Assembly (NCBI GenBank): GCA_002368805.1
Contig: DFFH01000149.1
Coordinates: forward strand, 1 to 26,565
Reading direction: 5' to 3'
Origin: Mageeibacillus sp. UBA3781
Lineage (GTDB): Bacteria; Bacillota; Clostridia; Saccharofermentanales; Saccharofermentanaceae
Length of the DNA stretch: 26,565 nucleotides
The notes beneath the pieces were generated by a model. It worked only from the letters and a program-made list of their open reading frames with translations. It made no database searches and was not told where the DNA came from. Positions 15,433-23,128 of the stretch are shown here, piece by piece (within the stretch, counting starts at the first letter, position 1; each line of letters starts with the position of its first letter). The position numbers and the translations under genes are program-made.

Positions 15433-16182
15433 CTAATAAACTTTCAGAAATTCGCTATCTTTTATGGTGCTTCTTGCTGGAAGTCCCATGAGTCTTTTTA
15501 CCGTGGAGGCAAAATGCGACGGCGAGTCGAAGCCCGCATCCATCGCGGCATCCGTGATCTTTCTTCCGCTTAAGATATCCTGGAAAACTCTTTCCAGCTG
15601 GTGCAGGAGCAGATAATCCTTCAAGGTGATCCCTACCTGCTCCGAGAAAAGATGCGACAGACGGGACGAGGACAGGTGCAGTTCTTCCGCAAAGTGATCG
15701 ACAGAGTGATCCGTGCAGCTGCAGTTTTCCAGCATAGAAAGGAACTCCGTGATGCGCTCGTCCAGGTGCTTTTCGCAAAGTCCTGCACCGAGCACTTCAT
15801 AGAGTTTTTGCATCAGCTTCGTGTACGATTCTTTGGAAAAAGCACTGGTCATCGGTCGTGCCAGTGCGATCAGTTCATCCGTCTTCGTATCTTCCAATGC
15901 GAAATACTCTTTCTCATCAAGAAGCGCGCTCAGCTTCCGCCCCATATCCGAAGCAGGCTCAATCACGCAGGTAAAAAGAAGGCCATCGGAGAACTTCACA
16001 GCATGCTTCACGTTGACGTTCACGAACAAGCAGCGGTCATGGATCTTTTCCTTTCCCACCTTCATCTCCGGCGCGCCATGAAGAAACAGGAAAAACTGAA
16101 TCATGCCGTGGCTGTGCATCGCGGCTTCCAGGTGATCCGTGAGTGAAGCGATCTTATCGATATCCCAGTAGATCCGGTTCAT
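15433..16182 (-). CDS. AraC family transcriptional regulator
   Basis: This 249-residue regulator has an N-terminal cupin-like sensing region (about 20-75) and a C-terminal double helix-turn-helix (about 150-249). The AraC signature is visible as FAEELHLSSSRLSHLFSEQ for the first HTH and ITDAAMDAGFDSPSHFA for the second. AAAGGA lies just before the ATG. Ligand and targets are unknown; neighbours in the same direction are the U32-like protein upstream and the transglutaminase downstream. Confidence 0.9.
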   Translation of the reverse strand: MNRIYWDIDKIASLTDHLEAAMHSHGMIQFFLFLHGAPEMKVGKEKIHDRCLFVNVNVKHAVKFSDGLLFTCVIEPASDMGRKLSALLDEKEYFALEDTKTDELIALARPMTSAFSKESYTKLMQKLYEVLGAGLCEKHLDERITEFLSMLENCSCTDHSVDHFAEELHLSSSRLSHLFSEQVGITLKDYLLLHQLERVFQDILSGRKITDAAMDAGFDSPSHFASTVKRLMGLPARSTIKDSEFLKVY

Positions 16183-16226
16183 ATTTTTCCTTTCTATTCA
16201 TTCGCAAACAGCCTGCGGGTCGGGCG

Positions 16227-17135
16227 TCAGAAAAGATCCAGCGAGCTGTCCAGATAGATCTCTTCTCTGACCTTCAGCTGGTATTCCGGCTTCGTCATGT
16301 AGTATAGCAGAAACTCCAGGACCACGGCACTTCCGAGGCTTCTTCCCTCGATCTTAAAGTGGGAAAAGCCGGATGGAAGATAGGTATTCTGAATGTCATC
16401 GATCCCAATAAATCCCGGGTTCTTCATAGCGTCGGAGAAACGGTAACCGCGAGCGGCAGTAGGCGATACGCAGACGTGGTCTTCCACGTCTTCCCCGAGG
16501 CTTTTGCGGCTGACATTTTCGTAGCAGTTCTTGCGGTCAAAGCAATCAAACCAGCAGCACTCGTTGCAGAGGAATTCCACTTTTGCTCTCTTCTCGGGGG
16601 CAAGTGCTTTTAGCGAAGAAAGATCTTTATTCAGACGAAAATCCGGCACCCCATAGCGGAATTCTTCACGGTCCAGTTCAGCATCAAGTTCCGAAAAAGC
16701 CGTCAGGACTTTCGTCGTGGAAGACACGAAATAGAAGCCCGGATACTTAGAGCGGATATATTCCAGAAGAAGATCGGAATGGATGATGATGCCATTCTCT
16801 GCGCTACCGTTTCTCTCGAACAGGGCGCAAAGATCGTTGCATTTCTTATCGGAAAGGTGTTCTTTCTGAAGAAGAGAATTGCTGAACGTCAGGCGCGAGG
16901 ATATGCCGTATTTTTTCATGAGATCAGCAACATCGCGCGGATCCGCCTCGCCGAAGCCGACGCGTCCTCCGCCCCAGAGACAGTCCCCCGGAGCTCCGTA
17001 GATCGAGCCGATGTCACACCAGTCGTAGAAGTACTCACGATGCTCCCGGAAAAGCGGCAGAAAGACCTTATAGAGATCATAGAACTCGAAAAGTCCCGGC
17101 AGGTGATAGTAGGCTTTCATCTCATTGCGATCCAT
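16227..17135 (-). CDS. Peptidase U32-like protein with cysteine cluster
   Basis: This protein of about 302 residues is not firmly recognised. The layout suggests a TIM-barrel protein related to peptidase U32: an early GGGRVGF strand, LTFSNSLLQ, FYFVSSTTKV, then VPDFRLNKDLSSL followed by EFLCNECCWFDC and more cysteines (about C190, C193, C194, C198, C204), which mirrors the U32 'asparagine strand then Cys-rich loop' pattern. U32 relatives often bind Fe-S and hydroxylate tRNA or ubiquinone rather than cut proteins. Start is uncertain: the ATG at 17135 has AAGAGG very close before it, and a GTG at 17150 has none. It begins next to the stop of the transpeptidase/VanX-type gene and is probably in one operon with it. 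Confidence 0.55.
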   Translation of the reverse strand: MDRNEMKAYYHLPGLFEFYDLYKVFLPLFREHREYFYDWCDIGSIYGAPGDCLWGGGRVGFGEADPRDVADLMKKYGISSRLTFSNSLLQKEHLSDKKCNDLCALFERNGSAENGIIIHSDLLLEYIRSKYPGFYFVSSTTKVLTAFSELDAELDREEFRYGVPDFRLNKDLSSLKALAPEKRAKVEFLCNECCWFDCFDRKNCYENVSRKSLGEDVEDHVCVSPTAARGYRFSDAMKNPGFIGIDDIQNTYLPSGFSHFKIEGRSLGSAVVLEFLLYYMTKPEYQLKVREEIYLDSSLDLF

Positions 17136-17152
17136 GATCCTCTTGTTCACAC

Positions 17153-18589
17153 TCAGGCTGCTTCTGACTGTCCGGACTGATCGGCCACATACCGGCTGTT
17201 TACCGGGAATGTGAAATAAGTATCAGGATACGGTTCATTTTCCAGCGTAAAATGCCACCATTCTTCAGCAAGTGGGCGAAAACCGTGCTTAATCATCACC
17301 TCACGAAGAATCATACGATTGTTATATTGTTCATCTGTAATGCCGGTATAATCAGGATGGCTCAGTTCTCCAAAGTAATCAAATGTTCCACCCATATCCA
17401 CTTCTTTCTCTGTTGTCATATCAAAGAGGGTCAGGTCGACTGTACTTCCACGACTGTGCCCGGAATGATCATCAATATATCCTTGAGGGAAGAGTACATC
17501 CTTCGTCAGTTCAGGATAGAAGTAGGGTTTCATCCTGGTATCTTCAAGATCTTTCGCCCATCTGACGAAGTGCGTCACCGCACATTGAGGCCGGTATGCA
17601 TCGTAGATCTTAAGCCGGTATCCCATATCCCGCAGCTCGTCGCTTACATCCTTAAGTGCGGCTGCCGCCTCCTTCGTCAGGAACGCCAGAGGCTCTTCAT
17701 ATCCATCGACGCGCTCTCCAACGAAGTTATAGGTGGAGTAATAGCGAATCTCCAGGATCGCATCCGGAACCACATCCGTTATCAGGACAAAATCCGAGGC
17801 ATCGTCACTGAGTTTTACTCCATCCTCCGCCAGAGTTGTATTCGGTCCCTCCAGGTTGGCCTTTGTATCGATGATGACCGTGCAGTCTTCTTTCACATTC
17901 ATCATGATCAGTTTCATAATATTTTCCGGTACTGCTACGCATCCTCCGGTGTACGGATTGACAGGTCCCAGGCAATGCATAAAGATAGCCGATCCCCTGC
18001 CCGGAGTACCCTCCTCGTTAAAACTGATATTCAGACAGTATCTGTATTGGTATTCGTAGTCTGTAATATGCTCGCTGTTTGAAACGTCCAGATCCGGGCA
18101 CTCCTTGATGTCGACCATCTCGTTATAATGCATGCCATCCCGCATATCTCCTGACCAGTATGTGTCATCGGTCACTTTGGTATATGGAATCTTACATCCG
18201 GGATCATCTGCAATTCCGAAGGCTTTATTGAATCTGTAAATGCCGATTGGTGTCTGCCCACATCCTTCAACGTGTGCAGCATCATCGCAGAGACCATTTC
18301 TTCCGACATATCCCGGAGAAGAAAGAATCTGCTTCCACGTCCCTTCTTTATCCTTCTCATGCATGGATATCGTAGCTGTTGTCAGTTCTGTTCCGGCTGC
18401 ATTGACCACCAGGAGCTGAGAAGCATTTCCGGCTTTCTCTTCGGCGAGACTTTTAACCCATTGAGGCGATTCCACCACATGCTGCGTGGAAGAATAAACC
18501 GAGTCAGTCTTACTTTTGCAGGATATAAGCGAAGCCGACAGTAGCAGCACCATTAGCACACAAATCAAGTTAATCGTTTTTCTTTTCAT
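17153..18589 (-). CDS. Lipoprotein fusing an L,D-transpeptidase-like domain to a VanX-type D-Ala-D-Ala dipeptidase
   Basis: This 478-residue protein starts with a lipoprotein signal (hydrophobic 8-20, lipobox LISC, C24), so it is anchored on the outside of the membrane. Residues about 55-245 are a YkuD-like L,D-transpeptidase domain with FMHCLGPVN (H205) and TGGCVAVPE (C217). Residues about 255-470 are a VanX/DdpX D-alanyl-D-alanine dipeptidase: YRP (R333), SGHSRGSTVDL (H378, D385 zinc ligands) and EWWHF (E443 base, H446 zinc). Both active sites look complete. GAGGAGAGG lies before the ATG. The pair would act on peptidoglycan stems or released D-Ala-D-Ala. There is no vanH or vanA neighbour, so this is cell-wall remodelling or recycling rather than a van resistance cluster. 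Fusion of the two activities is uncommon. Confidence 0.85.
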   Translation of the reverse strand: MKRKTINLICVLMVLLLSASLISCKSKTDSVYSSTQHVVESPQWVKSLAEEKAGNASQLLVVNAAGTELTTATISMHEKDKEGTWKQILSSPGYVGRNGLCDDAAHVEGCGQTPIGIYRFNKAFGIADDPGCKIPYTKVTDDTYWSGDMRDGMHYNEMVDIKECPDLDVSNSEHITDYEYQYRYCLNISFNEEGTPGRGSAIFMHCLGPVNPYTGGCVAVPENIMKLIMMNVKEDCTVIIDTKANLEGPNTTLAEDGVKLSDDASDFVLITDVVPDAILEIRYYSTYNFVGERVDGYEEPLAFLTKEAAAALKDVSDELRDMGYRLKIYDAYRPQCAVTHFVRWAKDLEDTRMKPYFYPELTKDVLFPQGYIDDHSGHSRGSTVDLTLFDMTTEKEVDMGGTFDYFGELSHPDYTGITDEQYNNRMILREVMIKHGFRPLAEEWWHFTLENEPYPDTYFTFPVNSRYVADQSGQSEAA

Positions 18590-18670
18590 ATTATCCTCTC
18601 CTCATATTTACAGTATATAAGTATGGGCGCCGGTTCGAAGTAGAAGCGTATTGTTGACTTGCTCACAGAC

Positions 18671-19813
18671 TCATCCCACGATCTCAGCGAAGTGTTCCAT
18701 GATCTCCGAGATACCGATACTCTGCGGACAGACCTGCTCGCAGCTCTGGCAGTGCAGACATGCGGACGGCTTCTTCTCCTGCGGCATCGAGCCCACTGCC
18801 ATCGGTGCGATAAAGTCGAATCCGCCATCGGCAACTGTGATGTTATGCTCGTTATAAAGAGCGATCAGACGTGGGATATCCAGGCCCATCGGGCAATGGC
18901 TCACGCAGTAATGACATGCGGTACAAGGAATGGAACCCATGCCGAGGATCCTGGACGCAACCTTCAGAAGCCCGTCCATTTCGCTGTCAGAAAGAGGCTT
19001 ATCCTCGGAGAAAGTCTTGATGTTCGCACGAAGCTGCGATGGCTCCGACATGCCGGAGAGCACCACCGTTACCTCCGGGATCGACTGCAGGAAGCGGAAT
19101 GCCCATGCAGGGATCTCTTCCTCCGGACGAAGTGCTTTTAGCTCGGTTTCAAACTTCTCCGGAAGGTTCGTGAGCTTTCCGCCACGAAGCGGCTCCATGA
19201 CCCATACCGGGATGCCGTATTCTTTCAGCATCTCCACCTTCTCTTTACCATGCTGGAACGTCCAGTCCAGATAGTTCAGCTGCAGCTGGCAGAATTCCAT
19301 ATCTTTTCCATACGCTTCGAGGAAGCGGCGGAGAACATCCGGCTCACCATGACAGGAGAATCCGAGATGGCGGATCTTACCTTCGTTTCTTTTCTCGATC
19401 AGGTAATCGTAGATGCCGTATTTCGGATCGAGATACGCATCGATATTCATCTCGCAGACGTTATGGAAAAGATAGAAATCGAAATAATCGTGACCTGTTT
19501 TCTCTAGCTGCTTGGGGAAGATCTCCTTGACCTTCGGCATATTCGAGAGATCATACCCGGGGAACTTATCCGCGAGATAATAACTGTCACGCGGGTGCTT
19601 CCGGAGCGCCTCACCCAGGACGATCTCGGAGTTTCCGTTATGGTATCCGAATGCCGTATCGAAGTAGTTGATTCCTGCATCAAATGCTTCGTCCACCATC
19701 TTCTTAGTAAGTTCCACATCGATGCGGCTGTCATCGCCGTCGATCACGGGAAGACGCATCGCGCCGAAGCCAAGTGCAGAAAGCTTAAGGTCCTGAAAAT
19801 CTCGATACAACAT
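18671..19813 (-). CDS. Aldo/keto reductase with C-terminal ferredoxin domain
   Basis: This 380-residue oxidoreductase combines an AKR barrel with two 4Fe-4S motifs. The catalytic tetrad is visible as D52 and Y57 (NYFDTAFGYHNG), K83 (ADKFPG) and H117 (YLFHN). The C-terminal domain has C297-C300-C303-C307 (CTACHYCVSHCP) and C352-C355-C358-C362 (CLHCQSCEQVCP). This 4Fe-4S-AKR type is common in anaerobic Clostridia and may pass electrons between NAD(P)H or ferredoxin and an aldehyde or sugar. GAAGGAGG is eight bases before the ATG. It is a single gene with its own promoter. Confidence 0.92.
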   Translation of the reverse strand: MLYRDFQDLKLSALGFGAMRLPVIDGDDSRIDVELTKKMVDEAFDAGINYFDTAFGYHNGNSEIVLGEALRKHPRDSYYLADKFPGYDLSNMPKVKEIFPKQLEKTGHDYFDFYLFHNVCEMNIDAYLDPKYGIYDYLIEKRNEGKIRHLGFSCHGEPDVLRRFLEAYGKDMEFCQLQLNYLDWTFQHGKEKVEMLKEYGIPVWVMEPLRGGKLTNLPEKFETELKALRPEEEIPAWAFRFLQSIPEVTVVLSGMSEPSQLRANIKTFSEDKPLSDSEMDGLLKVASRILGMGSIPCTACHYCVSHCPMGLDIPRLIALYNEHNITVADGGFDFIAPMAVGSMPQEKKPSACLHCQSCEQVCPQSIGISEIMEHFAEIVG

Positions 19814-19886
19814 AGGAAGATCCTCCTTCTATTTCGTGGGTTTATCTCACTTACGGAATAGTACGAACACGCACCCCGATGAATTT

Positions 19887-19895
19887 ATTATACCA
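19887..19895 (-). promoter_or_regulatory. Extended -10 promoter of the aldo/keto reductase gene
   Basis: On minus, TGGTATAAT forms an extended -10 element about 74 bases before the reductase start. The -35 position has no consensus, which extended -10 promoters tolerate. Confidence 0.45.
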
Positions 19896-19953
19896 CCGGA
19901 TCCGGATTCTTCTTCCTCCTGCGTATAGGAAAACATGCCTTCACCGCATCAGA

Positions 19954-20370
19954 TCATGCCAGTGCTTTTGCCAGGAAATACTTCGTCAGCTTCGGGTCTT
20001 TATCCTCGCGGATGAACTCCACCTGAAAGCCGAGTTTCTTGTAGAATTCCGGCGCCTGAAATCCAAATGTGGTCAGCGTGATCTTCTCATATCCCTTACC
20101 GGAGAATGCTTTTTCCACGGCATGCACGAGTTTGCTTCCGAGTCCGCTCCTTCTACTTCCCTCAGCGATGATCAGATCACCGATATGCACTTCGTTATAG
20201 TAGGCCCTTCCGGTGATCACGCCAAGGATCTTCCCGTCCTCGCCTTCCGCGACAAAACAGTAATCATCGAAGTTCAGGTCCACGCCGTTTTGCCGTGCAT
20301 AATTCGCAAACCCATCGCCGATAAACTCGCCGATCTTTTCATTCTCTTCTTCTACTCTTCTGATCTGCAT
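19954..20370 (-). CDS. GNAT family N-acetyltransferase
   Basis: This 138-residue GNAT carries the acetyl-CoA loop SRRSGLGSKLVHAVEKA and the C-terminal FYKKLGFQVEF strand-turn typical of the fold. GAGGAGAG lies just before the ATG. The gene sits between the radical SAM gene (70 bases upstream) and the reductase gene. The acceptor is unknown. Confidence 0.88.
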   Translation of the reverse strand: MQIRRVEEENEKIGEFIGDGFANYARQNGVDLNFDDYCFVAEGEDGKILGVITGRAYYNEVHIGDLIIAEGSRRSGLGSKLVHAVEKAFSGKGYEKITLTTFGFQAPEFYKKLGFQVEFIREDKDPKLTKYFLAKALA

Positions 20371-20439
20371 TCTTCTCTCCTCATCTTTCTCCTCATTTTC
20401 TTCGAGATCGCCTTTTGTCCCCTCTTCAAAAGGGGCTGC

Positions 20440-21318
20440 TTATAGATCCCAAAGACTCATCTGGGTGTACTTTTCCGGGAACTCGTGCATATACCGGAAG
20501 ATCTCATCCGGGTCATGCATGATCCCGTTTTCTTTGCAAAAGCACTTGAACATCTTCATCAGTTCTTCCGACCTGGGGCTCGGGATGATGTACGCATTTC
20601 CGAAGGCCTTCATGTAGCGTTCCTTCATGCCCGGGAAGTGCTGATCCATCTTTTCATAAAGGTATTCCCGGTCGCCTTCCCGAAGGGTCACTCCCATGTC
20701 AAAGCATAAGATTCCCTTCACTCCGACTCTGGCACATTCTTCCAGGATCGGTCTTATATTCTCTTCGTTATCGTTAATGTATGGCAGAAGCGGCGTCAGC
20801 CACACAACGGTCGGGATTCCTCTTTTATTCATCTCCTCCAGCACTTCGATACGGCGCTTCGTATTGCAGACATGAGGTTCCAGTATCTTACAAAGATCAT
20901 CATCGTATGTGGTAAGAGTCATCTGCACGACGCACTTACTTGCCTCATTGATCTCAGCTAAAAGATCGATGTCCATCAATATCCGGTCTGACTTCGTCTG
21001 TACCGCCACACCAAACCCGTACTTCTTAATGACCTCCAGGCACTTCCTCATGAGATGAAGATCCGCTTCGCAGTGCATATACGGATCCGACATGGAACCG
21101 GTGCCGATCATGCACTTGCTCCTTTTCGAGCGGAGTGCTTTCTCCAGAAGCTCCGGTGCATTCTGCTTCACTTCTATATCCTCGAAAGGATGCTTGAACT
21201 GGTAGCAGGTACTCCGGCTGTCGCAGTAGATGCACCCGTGCGTACACCCACGGTAGATATTCATCCCGCAGGAACCGTGGTTATTCGTCAGGATCCCTTT
21301 TGCATCCACAAAGTGCAT
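20440..21318 (-). CDS. SPL-like radical SAM protein
   Basis: This 292-residue protein belongs to the spore-photoproduct-lyase-like radical SAM group (Rv2578c-type). The Fe-S motif C25-x3-C29-x2-C32 lies in YRGCTHGCIYCDSR, and the GTGSMSDPYMHCE and QTKSDRILMD segments match the family. No clear spore photoproduct lyase features beyond the family level are seen. AAAGGAG lies seven bases before the ATG. A ten-base palindrome CCGATATCGG (21353-21362) lies about 35 bases upstream and could be an operator. Confidence 0.88.
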   Translation of the reverse strand: MHFVDAKGILTNNHGSCGMNIYRGCTHGCIYCDSRSTCYQFKHPFEDIEVKQNAPELLEKALRSKRSKCMIGTGSMSDPYMHCEADLHLMRKCLEVIKKYGFGVAVQTKSDRILMDIDLLAEINEASKCVVQMTLTTYDDDLCKILEPHVCNTKRRIEVLEEMNKRGIPTVVWLTPLLPYINDNEENIRPILEECARVGVKGILCFDMGVTLREGDREYLYEKMDQHFPGMKERYMKAFGNAYIIPSPRSEELMKMFKCFCKENGIMHDPDEIFRYMHEFPEKYTQMSLWDL

Positions 21319-21409
21319 CGCGCATCTCCTTTGTTATATCTTCGACTAGCCGCCGATATCGGATATCTTTATGATACCTATTTTCGCTAAATGTTAAACA
21401 CTTTCCGAC

Positions 21410-21437
21410 TTGCAAAGTCATCAATTGCAAGTATAAT
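21410..21437 (+). promoter_or_regulatory. Promoter of the predicted type I antitoxin RNA
   Basis: TTGCAA (21410-21415) and TATAAT (21432-21437) are separated by 16 bases. There is no coding frame directly downstream on plus; transcription would start near 21444 and reach the terminator at 21484-21523. Confidence 0.65.
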
Positions 21438-21443
21438 GGAGAT

Positions 21444-21525
21444 AGGAAGCAGTTAACTTGCTTCCCTCGAATAGTTACATCATGTAACCGCTGAGGTCCA
21501 AGTCAGGCGGTTACTTTCTTTTTGG
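21444..21525 (+). ncRNA. Predicted antisense antitoxin RNA of a type I toxin locus
   Basis: A plus-strand RNA of about 80 nucleotides is bounded by a good promoter and an intrinsic terminator. Its 3' end is complementary to the end of the toxin gene, the usual way type I antitoxins meet their target. The 5' part folds into a hairpin (GGAAGCAgttaacTTGCTTCC, 21445-21465). The convergent layout with a shared terminator region resembles the Fst (par) and holin-like toxin loci of Firmicutes. Confidence 0.6.
21484..21523 (+). terminator. Intrinsic terminator of the antitoxin RNA
   Basis: GTAACCGC (21484-21491) pairs with GCGGTTAC (21507-21514) across a 15-base loop, followed by TTTCTTTTT (21515-21523) on plus. 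On minus the same stem lies just after the toxin stop but without a T-run. Confidence 0.8.
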
Positions 21526-21609
21526 GCGGTTATTCGAAAGCCTTTCAGTTAATGCAACCACTGATACCAGAAGAACTAGTAACGAGAGAAGATCACTCCA
21601 ACTTACCAT
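21511..21609 (-). CDS. Type I toxin: 32-residue membrane peptide (holin-like/Fst-like)
   Basis: This short gene encodes 32 residues starting MVSWSDLL, with one hydrophobic helix (about residues 6-20, rich in L and V) and a basic tail ending NNRPKRK. That layout of one transmembrane helix and a positively charged C-terminus is typical of type I toxins such as holin-like (Hol_Tox) and Fst peptides, which depolarise or disturb the membrane. GAGAGGGGG lies about six bases before the ATG. Expected controls are all present: TATAAT upstream on minus, a 60-base structured leader, and a convergent RNA on plus whose 3' end covers the toxin's stop region. The exact family cannot be fixed by eye. Confidence 0.75.
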   Translation of the reverse strand: MVSWSDLLSLLVLLVSVVALTERLSNNRPKRK

Positions 21610-21676
21610 ATAATCACCCCCTCTCTGACAATAGTCATCGAGGGAAGAAAGGGAACCAACTGCTTCCTACCGTTTC

Positions 21677-21682
21677 ATTATA
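21677..21682 (-). promoter_or_regulatory. -10 box of the type I toxin gene
   Basis: On minus, TATAAT lies 68 bases before the toxin ATG, giving a predicted transcript start near 21670. The -35 position (near TCGAAA) is weak. The predicted 5' leader begins with almost the same sequence as the antitoxin RNA. Confidence 0.5.
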
Positions 21683-21709
21683 TCATAAAAGGAACGTATT
21701 TTCGACTAC

Positions 21710-22633
21710 TTATTCATGATCTTTCTTCATGTGAAGAAGTTTCTTTTCCTTCTGGTAACCGATCTTTTTATAGAAAGAGTTTCCGCCGCCGGTCATGATC
21801 TCGGCACCGAGCTTACGCATTACCTGATCGTGACGGGACAGCGCCGCGGCAGCAAGTCCTTTACGCTGATGGGAAGGAACCGTGCCGAGCGGCTCCATGT
21901 AGGCAAGTTTATTTTCCGGTACCCACCACATGCCTGAGAAACAGACATATTCTTCGTTCTCATCAGCGATGATCACGGTGTACTCATAAGTGGCGTGCGG
22001 AGAAGGAGCGATCGTGCAGCCATACACATCCTGATAAAGTTCATGGGCACTAGCACCACCGTTCTTTTTCGGGGTCTCCACATCTGTAAATTCACCGAAG
22101 TCTTCGCTCATGAAACTGTCCCACATACACTTGGCCGACTTAAGCGGGTCCGATGTTCTTGAATCCACAAAATGGTATCCTTCCGGAAGCGGATAATCGA
22201 GTTTTCCTTCCCGGAAATCGAAGTAATTCTCCGGCTCCTCATATACGACCTGATAGCCGCGTTTCTTTGCTTCTTCGATCAGCGCAGTCTGGCTGCCGTA
22301 CAGGTTTAACTCGCGCGGATCATCAAACTTCGGATAAGCTTTCTCTGCATACTCGATCATTTCCCCGGCCAGGAACTCATAACCCGGACGAAGAACGAAG
22401 TAAGTAGAGGTGACCGGATTTTCGTAGAATACAAAAGCCACCGGCAGGTCTCCATCCAGCCAGAAACGATTGAGACGGAGATAGTTCTTATCCATCCAGC
22501 AGCAAGTGATCGCATACTCCAGAAAAGGGGCCGCAGGTCCGTTACTTCCCTCGGGATCATAGACATCCGTCATGAGTTTCCATGCAAGCTCGATGTCAGT
22601 TAAAATCTGAAACTGTTTTGTACGTATATTCAC
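21710..22633 (-). CDS. GNAT family acetyltransferase-like protein, long form
   Basis: This 307-residue protein has an N-terminal unassigned half and a C-terminal GNAT half with LGTVPSHQRKGLAAAALSRHDQV as the acetyl-CoA loop and FYKKIGYQKEKKLL at the end. Two-part GNAT-like proteins of this size are common in Clostridia; the first half may be a second, degenerate GNAT fold. The GTG at 22633 is chosen because GGGGAG stands about eight bases before it and it overlaps the previous stop (GTGA), showing coupling to the upstream GNAT gene. The acceptor is unknown. Confidence 0.8.
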   Translation of the reverse strand: MNIRTKQFQILTDIELAWKLMTDVYDPEGSNGPAAPFLEYAITCCWMDKNYLRLNRFWLDGDLPVAFVFYENPVTSTYFVLRPGYEFLAGEMIEYAEKAYPKFDDPRELNLYGSQTALIEEAKKRGYQVVYEEPENYFDFREGKLDYPLPEGYHFVDSRTSDPLKSAKCMWDSFMSEDFGEFTDVETPKKNGGASAHELYQDVYGCTIAPSPHATYEYTVIIADENEEYVCFSGMWWVPENKLAYMEPLGTVPSHQRKGLAAAALSRHDQVMRKLGAEIMTGGGNSFYKKIGYQKEKKLLHMKKDHE

Positions 22634-23055
22634 ACTTCTTTCTCCCCTTCCAGCCACTGATGCATGCCGGGTCCGAACTGTTCGGCGGGACGATCCACAA
22701 ATCCGAATTTTTTATAAAATTCGTTTTTCCCTTTTGCGGACATAAGGGACACCATAAACAGATATCCGGGTTTCATCTGGGCACGGATGAAGTCCATCAT
22801 GGTCTCCATGATCTTTCTTCCCAGGCCTTGTCCCTGATGCTCCGGAAGCACGATAACATCTGCGATATAGATCACATAGCCATGATCCCAGATAATCCTT
22901 CCCAGAGCGATCGGGCGGTCGTCTTCACGGATACACCAGATATAGCAGTTCTTCAAGCCCTCGGCGGCCTGTTCCAGCGGAAACTCGTGCCAGCCGACCG
23001 CTTTTCTCATCGCCATATATTCATCCGGACGGATCGTATTTGTCATCACCTGCAT
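22630..23055 (-). CDS. GNAT family N-acetyltransferase
   Basis: This 141-residue GNAT shows VLPEHQGQGLGRKIMETMMDF (positions about 74-94) as the acetyl-CoA loop and FYKKFGFVDRP near the end. AAGAAGG lies about eight bases before the ATG at 23055; a second ATG three codons on is possible. The downstream GNAT gene overlaps its stop. A minus-strand TATAAT lies about 35 bases upstream. The substrate is unknown. Confidence 0.88.
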   Translation of the reverse strand: MQVMTNTIRPDEYMAMRKAVGWHEFPLEQAAEGLKNCYIWCIREDDRPIALGRIIWDHGYVIYIADVIVLPEHQGQGLGRKIMETMMDFIRAQMKPGYLFMVSLMSAKGKNEFYKKFGFVDRPAEQFGPGMHQWLEGEKEV

Positions 23056-23128
23056 CGCACATGCCTTCTTTCGATTATTCTTCTGTCATTATAATCTACT
23101 CGATTTCATCGCGACAGAAACTGGTAGT

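Noticed and set aside
17153..18589. Vancomycin resistance cluster because of the VanX-type domain
   Set aside because: No vanH, vanA ligase or vanRS genes are in the window, and the domain is part of a lipoprotein fusion.
18651..18660. Plus-strand TTGACT as a promoter
   Set aside because: It points into the antisense of the reductase gene, with no -10 box at the right spacing and no gene on plus.
20411..20433. CCTTTTG/CAAAAGG inverted repeat between the radical SAM gene and the GNAT gene as a terminator
   Set aside because: The alternative stems are short and no T-run follows on minus, so there is no strong case for termination.
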